A stretch of 64,000 nt of DNA from Dryocola sp051307055 (lineage in GTDB: Bacteria > Pseudomonadota > Gammaproteobacteria > Enterobacterales > Enterobacteriaceae): assembly GCF_051307055.1 (NCBI RefSeq), contig NZ_CP149994.1, forward strand, positions 1,860,001-1,924,000. Reading direction: 5' to 3'. Numbering within the stretch: the stretch's first letter is position 1; the number at the start of each line of letters is the position of its first letter. Position numbers and translations under genes: made by a program. Positions 17,310 to 25,519 of this stretch are shown here, piece after piece. Under the pieces are notes generated by a model. That model worked only from the letters and a program-made list of their open reading frames with translations. It did not search any database and was not told the origin of the DNA.

Positions 17310-17900
17310 TCAGTAATCAATGCCGATTTGCGCTTTCACGCCCGCGTCAAACGCATGCTTCACCGGGCGTAACTCGCTGACCGTATCGGCAATATCGAGG
17401 ATCTCCCGGTGGCAGCCGCGGCCTGTGACAATCACCGTCTGACCGGCAGGGCGCTGCCGGAGCGCTTCCAGCACCTCCGGCAGCGGCAGGTAATCGTAGG
17501 CGACCATATAGGTAATTTCATCAAGCAGCACCATATCCAGCGAGCTGTCCGCCAGCATACGCTTTGCGTGCTGCCAGACGGCCAGGCACGCCTCGGTATC
17601 GGTTTCGCGATTCTGGGTCTCCCAGGTAAAGCCTGTCGCCATCACCTGGAATTCCACGCCGTGCGGCTCCAGCAAATTACGCTCGCCGTTCGGCCACTGG
17701 CCTTTAATAAACTGGATAACGCCGACCTTTTTACCATGGCCAACCGCGCGGGTCGCGGTGCCAAAAGCGGCGGTGGTTTTACCTTTGCCGTTGCCGGTAA
17801 ACACAATCAAAATGCCACGCTCAAGCTGTGCCGCTTCTATGCGGGCATCGACTTTTTCTTTCTGGCGCTGGGCCCGCTGCTGGTAACGATCGTCGCTCAT
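17310..17900 (-). CDS. btuR: Cob(I)alamin adenosyltransferase BtuR/CobO
   Basis: 196 residues, matching E. coli BtuR. It transfers the adenosyl group of ATP to the cobalt of cob(I)alamin or corrinoid precursors, making adenosylcobalamin. The P-loop GNGKGKTTAAFG is near residue 36, followed by VGVIQFIKGQWPNGE, and MVLLDEITYMVAYDYL near 120, and the RPVKHAFDAGVKAQIGIDY C-terminus is characteristic. Its start overlaps the yciK stop by four bases, as in E. coli. Confidence 0.95.
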   Translation of the reverse strand: MSDDRYQQRAQRQKEKVDARIEAAQLERGILIVFTGNGKGKTTAAFGTATRAVGHGKKVGVIQFIKGQWPNGERNLLEPHGVEFQVMATGFTWETQNRETDTEACLAVWQHAKRMLADSSLDMVLLDEITYMVAYDYLPLPEVLEALRQRPAGQTVIVTGRGCHREILDIADTVSELRPVKHAFDAGVKAQIGIDY

Positions 17901-18658
17901 TCGGAGATTCCTGGTTTACGGTTAGGCTGGGCGTCGAAGCTCATGCCGGTTTTGCGACGGCTGTCATCGCCCATCAGCCACAGATAAAGCGGCATTAAAT
18001 CACGCGGCGTTTTGAGTTTTCCCGGATCTTCCGCCGGGAAAGCGCTGGCCCGCATCGCCGTGCGCGTACCGCCCGGATTGATACAGTTCACGCGCAGGTT
18101 TTTGTGCTTATACTCTTCGGCCAGCACCTGCATCATGCCTTCGGTGGCAAATTTTGATGCGGCGTAGGCTCCCCATCCTGCGCGCCCCTGGCGGCCAACG
18201 CTTGAGCTGGTGAACACCAGTGAGCCAGCATCAGACTTAAGCAGCAGAGGCAGCAGGGCCTGAGTCAGGAAAAAGGTGGCGTTCACATTAACCTGCATCA
18301 CGTTCTGCCAGGTTTGCGGATCCTGCTGGTCCATCGGCGTTACATCGCCGAGGATCCCGGCGTTGTGCAGCACGCCATCCAGACGCGGCACCAGACCTGC
18401 GAGCTTCTGCGCCAGGCGTTCGCAATCCTGCGGCGTGGCGGTCAGTAAATCCAGGGTAAACCAGTGCGGCGTGCCGCCGCCCTGACGGTTTAACTCTTGC
18501 GCCACGGCGCGCAGCTTATCTTCGTTGCGGCCCAGCAGAATAACGCAGGCGCCGTAGCGCGCATAGGTCAGCGCCGCCTCGCGGCCGATACCGTCGCTGG
18601 CGCCGGTGACCAGAATAATGCGGTTTTGCAGTAAATCGGTTTTCGGTTGGTAATGCAA
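17897..18658 (-). CDS. yciK: Short-chain dehydrogenase/reductase YciK
   Basis: 253-residue classical SDR. The cofactor motif TGASDGIG is near residue 20, NAG near 98, the catalytic Ser in VFTSSSVGRQGR and the YAASK Tyr/Lys pair near 170. The physiological substrate is unknown. The start codon is TTG: the sequence reads TTGCATTACCAACCG (HYQPK), which matches the known YciK N-terminus MHYQPK, and AGGAG lies eight bases upstream. No in-frame ATG fits the family start. Co-transcribed with btuR by a four-base overlap. Confidence 0.92.
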   Translation of the reverse strand: MHYQPKTDLLQNRIILVTGASDGIGREAALTYARYGACVILLGRNEDKLRAVAQELNRQGGGTPHWFTLDLLTATPQDCERLAQKLAGLVPRLDGVLHNAGILGDVTPMDQQDPQTWQNVMQVNVNATFFLTQALLPLLLKSDAGSLVFTSSSVGRQGRAGWGAYAASKFATEGMMQVLAEEYKHKNLRVNCINPGGTRTAMRASAFPAEDPGKLKTPRDLMPLYLWLMGDDSRRKTGMSFDAQPNRKPGISE

Positions 18659-18921
18659 AGTTTACTCCTCGCGCGATGCGGGCAGGCGCTCACGTCTTAT
18701 TTCTCGCCGTTTCAGGTACACAGGGCTTTATGCCTGAAAGAAAGGGGTATTTCAATCGGCCAGCGGGAGACATTGCCTTTAATTACATTTTGCAAAAGTT
18801 TCCCGGTCGTAAATCCATTCGGGAAGTCATGCCGCAGCGTTTATAGTTGTATGCAGACGTGGGTGGCCCGCTCGGGTACACTCCATCACATGATTAATGC
18901 TCTGAAATAAAGGCGGAAAAC

Positions 18922-19971
18922 GTGGATTTTATTGCGAATTATGGATTGTTTCTGGCCAGGATCGTCACGGTTGTCGCCGCGATAGCGGCCGTTGTCACGA
19001 TAGTGATGAATGCAGCTCAGCGTAAAAAGCACCAGCGTGGCGAACTGCGCCTGACTAATTTAAGCGAGCAGTATCAGGAGATGCGGGAGGATATGCAGGT
19101 AGCGCGTCTTGACGACCATCAGCAAAAACTTTGGCATAAAGGCCAGAAGAAAAAGCACAAGCTGGAGGCAAAACAAGCCAAAGCGCGTGCTAAACGCGGT
19201 GAAACCGTCAGTTCAGACAAATCGACTCTCTATGTGCTGGATTTTAAAGGAAGTATGGATGCTCATGAGGTGACTTCTCTGCGTGAAGAGATCACCGCTG
19301 TACTGGCCGTGATTAAACCGGAAGATGAAGTCCTGCTGCGTTTAGAAAGCCCGGGCGGCGTAGTGCATGGTTATGGACTCGCCGCATCGCAGCTACAGCG
19401 TCTGCGTGCGAGCAAGGTTCGTCTGACGGTCGCGGTTGATAAAGTCGCGGCCAGCGGCGGCTATATGATGGCCTGCGTGGCCGATCGCATTGTCGCGGCT
19501 CCGTTTTCTATTATTGGCTCCATCGGCGTAGTGGCGCAGGTGCCGAACTTCCATCGTCTGTTAAAACGTAATGATATTGACGTTGAGCTGCATACCGCCG
19601 GGCAGTACAAACGTACCCTGACGCTGTTCGGTGAAAATACCGATCAGGGCCGCGAGAAATTCCGCGAAGATCTGAACGAAACCCATCTTCTCTTTAAGCA
19701 GTTTGTGCATGAAATGCGTCCAGGTCTGGATATTGATGCAGTCGCTACCGGTGAACACTGGTACGGTCTGCAGGCAAAAGAGAAAGGGCTGGTGGATGAG
19801 GTGAGCACCAGCGACGATCTGCTGATTAGCCTGATGAAAAATCACGATGTTATCGGCGTACGCTTCGCTCAGCGTAAAAAGATGATGGAGAGGTTTACGG
19901 GCAGCGCGGCAAACAGTCTCGATCGCCTGTTGCTGCGCTGGTGGCAGCGTGGCGAAAAGCCGCTATTGTAA
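18922..19971 (+). CDS. sohB: Inner-membrane S49 peptidase SohB
   Basis: 349 residues as in E. coli SohB, a signal peptide peptidase A-like serine protease anchored in the inner membrane with its active site in the periplasm. Residues 5-30 form a membrane segment, followed by a charged coiled stretch rich in Lys and Gln, then the protease domain with VLRLESPGGVVHGYG-type substrate loop (RLESPGGV) and the catalytic region VDKVAASGGYMMA, Ser in ASGGY, and GSIGVVAQ. The conserved AGQYKRTLT follows. Start is GTG, preceded by AAGGCGG, and gives the E. coli length. Confidence 0.94.
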   Translation: MDFIANYGLFLARIVTVVAAIAAVVTIVMNAAQRKKHQRGELRLTNLSEQYQEMREDMQVARLDDHQQKLWHKGQKKKHKLEAKQAKARAKRGETVSSDKSTLYVLDFKGSMDAHEVTSLREEITAVLAVIKPEDEVLLRLESPGGVVHGYGLAASQLQRLRASKVRLTVAVDKVAASGGYMMACVADRIVAAPFSIIGSIGVVAQVPNFHRLLKRNDIDVELHTAGQYKRTLTLFGENTDQGREKFREDLNETHLLFKQFVHEMRPGLDIDAVATGEHWYGLQAKEKGLVDEVSTSDDLLISLMKNHDVIGVRFAQRKKMMERFTGSAANSLDRLLLRWWQRGEKPLL

Positions 19972-19982
19972 ACAGAAGATAA

Positions 19983-20004
19983 AAGCGAGGCTCCGGCCTC
20001 GCTT
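19983..20004. terminator. Terminator between sohB and yciN
   Basis: A perfect 9-bp stem AAGCGAGGC / GCCTCGCTT with a TCCG tetraloop lies between convergent genes and can serve both. Confidence 0.8.
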
Positions 20005-20010
20005 GCTGTT

Positions 20011-20262
20011 TCACTCCTGCAGGTGATATTTTTCGGACATCACATGGGCAAGGTGTTTGAACATATTAAATACCGCCGTACTTTTCGGGGTTGGCAGACC
20101 TTGCTCATCAAGAAAGTATTCGCCGCGAAATACCAGCACGCCATTCTTTTGCTCAACGCCTGTGGCCTCCATACCGTGCATAAAATCTTCATGCTCGCGG
20201 ATGATCTTATTGGCCTCCACAAGGAGCGTTTCACGGTCGATGGGCTGAGTTGTAGATTGCAT
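20011..20262 (-). CDS. yciN: Conserved small protein YciN
   Basis: 83 residues, as in E. coli YciN (DUF2498), function unknown. Diagnostic stretch: TQPIDRETLL near the N-terminus, EANKIIREHED, GEYFLDEQGLP and FNMFKHLAH. The frame is open 40 codons further upstream, but the ATG at 20262 with GGAGGAG just before it gives the family length. Confidence 0.92.
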   Translation of the reverse strand: MQSTTQPIDRETLLVEANKIIREHEDFMHGMEATGVEQKNGVLVFRGEYFLDEQGLPTPKSTAVFNMFKHLAHVMSEKYHLQE

Positions 20263-20667
20263 GTTGTCTCCTCCAAAAAACTGGCGCCAGTGTACGTCCA
20301 CACCGAGGTTAAGGGCAATATTTCCCGGTAATCCTGCGGCGCGTTTAAAAGTTAACCATGCTGGCGGGAATCGGTATTGCATGCTAATAAAGTTGCGTAT
20401 CGGATTTTATCAGGTAGAGTGTGACGCTTTCGCAAATCTGGCAACGGAATTGCTTGACATTCAACCAAACTTCCGCCGTGCTACGTTACCCGGCACGAAA
20501 GGCCCGGTATCTCAATCACCTGCGTTGAGGCTGTTTTCAGGCGGGGATTGGAAAAAAGAGTTGATCTCCTTTAACGCTGTCGCAATATAAAAAAAGGCGC
20601 ACCGCAACCTGGAGATTAAGACTGCGTGCGACGTATTCTGGATGAATTAATTTAGGTAAAGGTGAAT
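20263..20667. promoter_or_regulatory. yciN/topA divergent region
   Basis: 405 bases with no convincing gene. It should hold the topA promoters, which in E. coli are several and respond to supercoiling and heat. A TTGACA element at 20454-20459 is visible on the plus strand, but no good -10 stands at 17 bases, so I do not assign the start site. Confidence 0.4.
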
Positions 20668-23265
20668 ATGGGTAAAGCTCTCGTCATCGTTGAGTCCCCG
20701 GCAAAAGCCAAAACGATCAACAAATATCTCGGAAACGACTACGTGGTTAAGTCCAGCGTAGGCCATATCCGTGATTTGCCGACCAGTGGATCAACCACCA
20801 AGAAGAGCGCTGACTCTGCCTCCACCAAAACGACCAAAAAGGTCAAAAAGGATGAACGCGGCGCGCTCGTAAATCGTATGGGAGTCGATCCCTGGCATAG
20901 CTGGGAAGCCCAGTATGAAGTGCTGCCGGGCAAAGAAAAGGTGGTTTCAGAGCTGAAATCCCTTGCTGAAAAAGCTGACCATATCTATCTCGCAACCGAC
21001 CTTGACCGCGAAGGGGAGGCCATCGCATGGCACCTGCGGGAAGTGATCGGCGGCGATGAGTCGCGCTATAGCCGCGTGGTGTTTAACGAAATCACCAAAA
21101 ACGCTATCCAGCAGGCTTTCGAAAAGCCGGGCGAGCTGAATATTGACCGTGTAAATGCCCAGCAGGCGCGTCGTTTTATGGACCGCGTGGTGGGTTACAT
21201 GGTCTCCCCACTGCTGTGGAAGAAAATTGCGCGCGGGCTTTCCGCCGGACGTGTGCAGTCCGTTGCTGTGCGCCTTGTCGTTGAGCGCGAACGTGAAATC
21301 AAAGCGTTCGTTCCTGAAGAGTTCTGGGAAATTGACGCCAGCCTGGCAACGCCTGCGGGTGACGCGCTTCCGGTGCAGGTCAGCCATCATAAAGATAAGC
21401 CGTTCCGCCCGGTCAACCGTGAGCAGACCATGGCGGCGGTCAGCGAGCTTGAAAAAGCCCGTTACACCGTGCTTGAGCGTGAAGATAAACCAACCAGCAG
21501 CAAGCCCGGCGCGCCGTTTATCACCTCCACCTTGCAGCAGGCTGCCAGCACCCGTCTTGGTTTTGGCGTAAAGAAAACCATGATGATGGCGCAGCGTCTG
21601 TATGAAGCGGGCCACATCACTTACATGCGTACTGACTCCACCAACCTCAGCCAGGACGCGGTGAGCATGGTGCGTGGCTATATCGACGAGAATTTTGGCA
21701 AAAAATATCTGCCTGCCGCCGCTAACCAGTATGCGAGTAAAGAGAATTCACAGGAAGCGCACGAAGCGATTCGTCCTTCTGACGTGGGCGTGGTAGCCGA
21801 ATCCTTAAAGGATATGGAAGCCGACGCGCAGAAGCTGTATCAGCTAATCTGGCGCCAGTTTGTGGCCTGTCAGATGACGCCGGCGCAGTACGATTCCACG
21901 ACCTTAACCGTAGAAGCGGGGGATTACCGCCTGAAAGCGCGTGGCCGCATCCTGCGCTTTGACGGCTGGACTAAGGTGATGCCTGCGCTGCGTAAGGGCG
22001 ATGAAGACAGAACGCTGCCGGCGGTCAACAAAGGCGATGTGATGTCGCTGCTTGAGCTGACGCCAGGCCAGCACTTTACCAAGCCGCCCGCTCGCTTTAG
22101 CGAAGCGTCGCTGGTTAAAGAGCTCGAAAAACGCGGCATTGGCCGTCCTTCAACCTATGCGTCCATCATTTCCACCATCCAGGATCGTGGTTATGTGCGC
22201 GTTGAGAACCGCCGTTTCTACGCCGAGAAAATGGGCGAAATCGTTACCGATCGCCTGGAAGAAAACTTCCGCGAGCTGATGAACTACGATTTTACCGCGC
22301 AGATGGAAAACAACCTCGACCAGGTGGCTAACAACCAGGCCGAGTGGAAAGGCGTGCTGGACACCTTCTTCAGCGACTTCAGCGGCCAGCTTGAGAAAGC
22401 AGAGCAGGATCCGGAAGAAGGCGGCATGCGCCCTAACCAGATGGTGCTCACCAGCATCGACTGCCCGACCTGCGGCCGTAAAATGGGCATTCGCACGGCA
22501 AGCACCGGGGTATTCCTCGGCTGTTCCGGCTATGCGCTACCGCCGAAAGAGCGCTGCAAAACCACCATTAACCTGGTGCCGGAAAACGAAGTGCTCAACG
22601 TCCTTGAGGGCGATGACGCGGAAACCAACGCGCTGCGTGCGAAACGTCGTTGCGCTAAATGCGGTACGGCGATGGACAGCTACCTCATCGATCCAAAACG
22701 TAAGCTGCACGTTTGCGGTAATAACCCAACCTGCGACGGCTACGAAATCGAAGAGGGCGAGTTCCGCATCAAAGGTTACGACGGCCCAATCGTAGAGTGT
22801 GAGAAGTGTGGTTCTGAAATGCACCTGAAAATGGGGCGTTTCGGTAAGTACATGGCTTGTACCAACGATGAGTGCAAAAACACCCGTAAGATCCTGCGCA
22901 ACGGCGAAGTGGCGCCGCCGAAGGAAGATCCGGTTCCATTACCGGAGCTGCCTTGCGAAAAATCGGACGCCTATTTTGTTCTGCGCGACGGCGCGGCTGG
23001 CGTATTCCTCGCGGCCAACACCTTCCCTAAATCGCGTGAAACCCGCGCGCCGTTAGTGGAAGAGCTGTACCGCTTCCGGGATCGGCTGCCTGAAAAGCTG
23101 CGCTATCTGGCCGATGCGCCGCAGCAGGATGCCGAAGGCAACAAAGCTGTTGTTCGCTTCAGCCGCAAGACTAAGCAGCAATACGTTTCCTCGGAGAAAG
23201 AGGGTAAAGCCACCGGCTGGTCTGCTTTCTTTGTCGACGGGAAATGGGTCGAAGGGAAGAAATAA
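20668..23265 (+). CDS. topA: DNA topoisomerase I
   Basis: 865 residues from the chosen start, identical to the E. coli length. It relaxes negative supercoils by cutting one strand through a 5'-phosphotyrosine link. Toprim domain at the N-terminus (VIVESPAKAKTINKYLG and YLATDLDREGEAIAWHL), catalytic Tyr319 in YMRTDSTNLS, GRPSTYASIISTI, and three C-terminal four-Cys zinc ribbons starting at DCPTCGRKMG, RCAKCGTAMD and ECEKCGSEMH, followed by zinc-ribbon-like tail domains. Two codons upstream another ATG is possible, but MGKALVIVES is the family start and has AGGT before it. Confidence 0.97.
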   Translation: MGKALVIVESPAKAKTINKYLGNDYVVKSSVGHIRDLPTSGSTTKKSADSASTKTTKKVKKDERGALVNRMGVDPWHSWEAQYEVLPGKEKVVSELKSLAEKADHIYLATDLDREGEAIAWHLREVIGGDESRYSRVVFNEITKNAIQQAFEKPGELNIDRVNAQQARRFMDRVVGYMVSPLLWKKIARGLSAGRVQSVAVRLVVEREREIKAFVPEEFWEIDASLATPAGDALPVQVSHHKDKPFRPVNREQTMAAVSELEKARYTVLEREDKPTSSKPGAPFITSTLQQAASTRLGFGVKKTMMMAQRLYEAGHITYMRTDSTNLSQDAVSMVRGYIDENFGKKYLPAAANQYASKENSQEAHEAIRPSDVGVVAESLKDMEADAQKLYQLIWRQFVACQMTPAQYDSTTLTVEAGDYRLKARGRILRFDGWTKVMPALRKGDEDRTLPAVNKGDVMSLLELTPGQHFTKPPARFSEASLVKELEKRGIGRPSTYASIISTIQDRGYVRVENRRFYAEKMGEIVTDRLEENFRELMNYDFTAQMENNLDQVANNQAEWKGVLDTFFSDFSGQLEKAEQDPEEGGMRPNQMVLTSIDCPTCGRKMGIRTASTGVFLGCSGYALPPKERCKTTINLVPENEVLNVLEGDDAETNALRAKRRCAKCGTAMDSYLIDPKRKLHVCGNNPTCDGYEIEEGEFRIKGYDGPIVECEKCGSEMHLKMGRFGKYMACTNDECKNTRKILRNGEVAPPKEDPVPLPELPCEKSDAYFVLRDGAAGVFLAANTFPKSRETRAPLVEELYRFRDRLPEKLRYLADAPQQDAEGNKAVVRFSRKTKQQYVSSEKEGKATGWSAFFVDGKWVEGKK

Positions 23266-23280
23266 ACTTCTTCATCTGAC

Positions 23281-23310
23281 AAAAACCGGGGCTGGCGCGC
23301 CGGTTTTTTT
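23281..23310 (+). terminator. topA terminator
   Basis: AAAAACCGG ... CCGGTTTTTTT forms a GC stem followed by seven T residues just after the topA stop: a classical intrinsic terminator. Confidence 0.9.
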
Positions 23311-23463
23311 ATCGCCTCTTATATAACCTCTTTATTATTTTTTCTTTCCATCTATACATAGAAGATATAACTGATATAGTGGATCGCATTATCTTCTAAA
23401 CCTGTATCGGCTTGATCCCCCGCATCGCCTGCGCCGGGGTCGTTTTGACCTGGATGGTAAGTC

Positions 23464-24438
23464 ATGAAACTACAGCAGCTTCGCTATATTGTTGAGGTGG
23501 TCAACCACAATCTTAACGTCTCGTCGACGGCGGAAGGGCTTTATACTTCCCAGCCAGGTATCAGTAAGCAGGTGCGGATGCTGGAAGACGAGCTCGGCAT
23601 CCAGATTTTCGCCCGTAGCGGTAAGCACCTTACTCAGGTTACGCCGGCCGGGCAGGAAATTATCCGTATCGCCCGCGAAGTGCTCTCGAAAGTCGATGCC
23701 ATTAAATCCGTTGCCGGGGAACATACCTGGCCGGACAAAGGTTCTCTCTACGTGGCCACGACGCACACCCAGGCTCGCTACGCGTTGCCGGGCGTAATTA
23801 AGGGCTTTATCGAGCGTTACCCTCGTGTTTCGCTGCATATGCATCAGGGATCGCCAACGCAGATTGCCGAAGCCGTCTCCAAAGGCAATGCGGATTTCGC
23901 TATCGCTACCGAAGCGCTTCATCTGTACGACGATCTGGTGATGCTGCCATGCTATCACTGGAACCGCTCGATTGTCGTGACGCCTGAACACCCGCTGGCG
24001 TCTAAAGAGTCCGTCACGATTGAGGAGCTGGCGCAGTATCCGCTGGTTACCTACACCTTCGGCTTTACCGGACGTTCTGAGCTGGATATGGCATTCAACC
24101 GCGCCGGTTTAACGCCGCGTATCGTCTTTACGGCAACCGATGCGGATGTGATTAAAACCTATGTGCGCCTGGGCTTAGGCGTCGGGGTGATTGCCAGCAT
24201 GGCCGTCGATCCCGTCTCCGATCCCGACCTGGTGCGCATTGAAGCACAGGGCGTGTTCAGCCACAGCACCACCAAAATTGGCTTTCGCCGCAGCACTTTC
24301 CTGCGCAGCTATATGTATGATTTTATTCAACGCTTCGCTCCGCATCTGACGCGTGACGTGGTCGATACCGCCGTGGCCTTAAGGTCCAATGAAGATATCG
24401 AAGCGATGTTTAAAGATATTAAACTACCCGCCAAATAA
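23464..24438 (+). CDS. cysB: LysR-type cysteine regulator CysB
   Basis: 324 residues, as in E. coli CysB. It activates sulfate assimilation genes with N-acetylserine or O-acetylserine as inducer, and is inhibited by sulfide and thiosulfate. An N-terminal winged helix (MKLQQLRYIVEVVNHNLNV, TSQPGISKQVRMLEDELG) is followed by the two-lobed effector domain with THTQARYALP and the sulfate/OAS-pocket HQGSPTQIAE. CysB usually represses its own promoter. The same position, after topA, as in E. coli. Confidence 0.97.
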   Translation: MKLQQLRYIVEVVNHNLNVSSTAEGLYTSQPGISKQVRMLEDELGIQIFARSGKHLTQVTPAGQEIIRIAREVLSKVDAIKSVAGEHTWPDKGSLYVATTHTQARYALPGVIKGFIERYPRVSLHMHQGSPTQIAEAVSKGNADFAIATEALHLYDDLVMLPCYHWNRSIVVTPEHPLASKESVTIEELAQYPLVTYTFGFTGRSELDMAFNRAGLTPRIVFTATDADVIKTYVRLGLGVGVIASMAVDPVSDPDLVRIEAQGVFSHSTTKIGFRRSTFLRSYMYDFIQRFAPHLTRDVVDTAVALRSNEDIEAMFKDIKLPAK

Positions 24439-24774
24439 TTCTCCAGGTATCTTCTCCGCCCGGGGAAGATACCGATTTTAGCCTTCCTGATAAATACGAA
24501 TTAGTCTCATCCCGTTTAATATCTTCCCCGCCGGGGTTATCCTTATTATAACGAGGGGTAATCTGTCTCTATTATGCGACAGGCGTAGATAATAATTAAC
24601 CGCAGCGCAAATCTGACGCTTCAATAATTTATTTCATGTCAAAAGATTAAATCTTTTCTTGTAAACAGTGAGCAAATTTGCTGGATTTTGCGCTAGAGTT
24701 TCTTTAGGATTAATCCCAACGGACGATTGCTTATAACGATTGTTAACGAGTTTACGATAAGTGGTGTCGATTGT
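24439..24774. other. cysB-ymiA intergenic region with two related hairpins
   Basis: 336 bases without a supported gene. GGTATCTTC (24446-24454) pairs with GAAGATACC (24465-24473) as a likely cysB terminator-type hairpin. A similar ATCTTCCCCGCCGGGG sequence follows near 24520, so the two may be a short repeated unit. The rest is AT-rich and presumably includes the ymiA promoter. Confidence 0.5.
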
Positions 24775-24915
24775 ATGAGGTTTGCAATGCCTTCAGGAAG
24801 TGAACAACCGCAGAGGGATCCCGAGCTTAAACGTAAAGCCTGGCTGGCGGTATTTCTGGTTTCAGGCCTGTTCTGGCTGGTGGTTGCGCTGGTAGCCTGG
24901 CGCTACTGGAGCTAA
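24775..24915 (+). CDS. ymiA: Small membrane protein YmiA
   Basis: 46 residues, the length of E. coli YmiA. It starts MRFAMPSGSEQPQRDPELKR and ends in one hydrophobic helix (AWLAVFLVSGLFWLVVALVAW) that should span the inner membrane with a cytoplasmic N-terminus. The DPELKRKAWLAVF junction is the family hallmark. Function unknown. The frame is open 16 codons upstream, but this ATG gives the family length. yciX begins three bases after its stop. Confidence 0.85.
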   Translation: MRFAMPSGSEQPQRDPELKRKAWLAVFLVSGLFWLVVALVAWRYWS

Positions 24916-24917
24916 AG

Positions 24918-25088
24918 ATGACGATTCGTGGGCAGGTCGTGCAGCCAAAAAGAACATTTCAGGAAGATGACAAGCCGGGCACGCAGCTGAAGGGGAGCAG
25001 AAGCTGCATCCCCGCCTCCTGGCAGCTAAGCAAACAGCAGCAGGAATTTATCGATCTATTTACTGCTGACGATCACAAAAAACAATAA
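24918..25088 (+). CDS. yciX: Small conserved protein YciX
   Basis: 56-residue soluble, charged protein beginning MTIRGQVVQPKRTF, with GSRSCIP in the middle and QEFIDLFTADDHKKQ at the end. It matches the YciX family found between ymiA and acnA in enterobacteria; function is unknown. Two bases separate it from ymiA, so the pair is one transcript and its ribosome binding site lies inside the ymiA 3' end. Confidence 0.82.
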   Translation: MTIRGQVVQPKRTFQEDDKPGTQLKGSRSCIPASWQLSKQQQEFIDLFTADDHKKQ

Positions 25089-25241
25089 ACACTAATTTTA
25101 TTTACGCTTAATTAACTTGCGGTCAATCACATTTTTAGCCGCCGTTAACCGCGTACGACTTAATAACTACACACAGCAATATTCTTCGGGACTGATTAAT
25201 TAATCAGACAACTTGCATACCGCAAATAAAGAGTACTGCTT

Positions 25242-25340
25242 ATGATGAATCGCTGCACTATTAAATACTGGTCATGGCTTGGCGCTTTTACCGTTTCGGT
25301 ACTGTTCTGGGCACAGCTGATCGCCACGCTGGTTAACTAG
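25242..25340 (+). CDS. ymiC: Single-helix membrane peptide YmiC
   Basis: 32 residues: MMNRCTIKYWSWLGAFTVSV followed by LFWAQLIATLVN. The IKYWSWLGAF and LFWA blocks match E. coli YmiC, a small inner-membrane peptide of unknown role. AAAGAG lies just before the ATG. The sequence between yciX and ymiC (25089-25241) has no gene and probably contains a promoter. Confidence 0.8.
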   Translation: MMNRCTIKYWSWLGAFTVSVLFWAQLIATLVN

Positions 25341-25344
25341 CCTC

Positions 25345-25376
25345 AAAACGCCCCGCACGCTATGCCGGGGCGTTTT
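25345..25376 (+). terminator. Terminator after ymiC
   Basis: AAAACGCCCCG pairs with CGGGGCGTTTT, an 11-bp perfect stem with T residues at the end. It separates the small-protein genes from the acnA promoter. Confidence 0.88.
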
Positions 25377-25519
25377 CATTTCTCCTCCGCCGCGCCCGCA
25401 AATAGCCCGATTTATCAATTCGGGTTGTTATCAAAACGTTACGACATCTATGTGTTATCTTTAATAGTGACCCTGAAATCAATCGGGGCATCGCTATCCC
25501 TGGTCATAAAGGAGGAGCT

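Noticed and set aside
18647..18910. 87-codon open frame between yciK and sohB
   Set aside because: No good ribosome binding site, no known family, overlaps the yciK start and sits in the promoter region of sohB.
20261..20590. 109-codon open frame before topA
   Set aside because: Runs through the yciN start and topA promoter region; no family resemblance.
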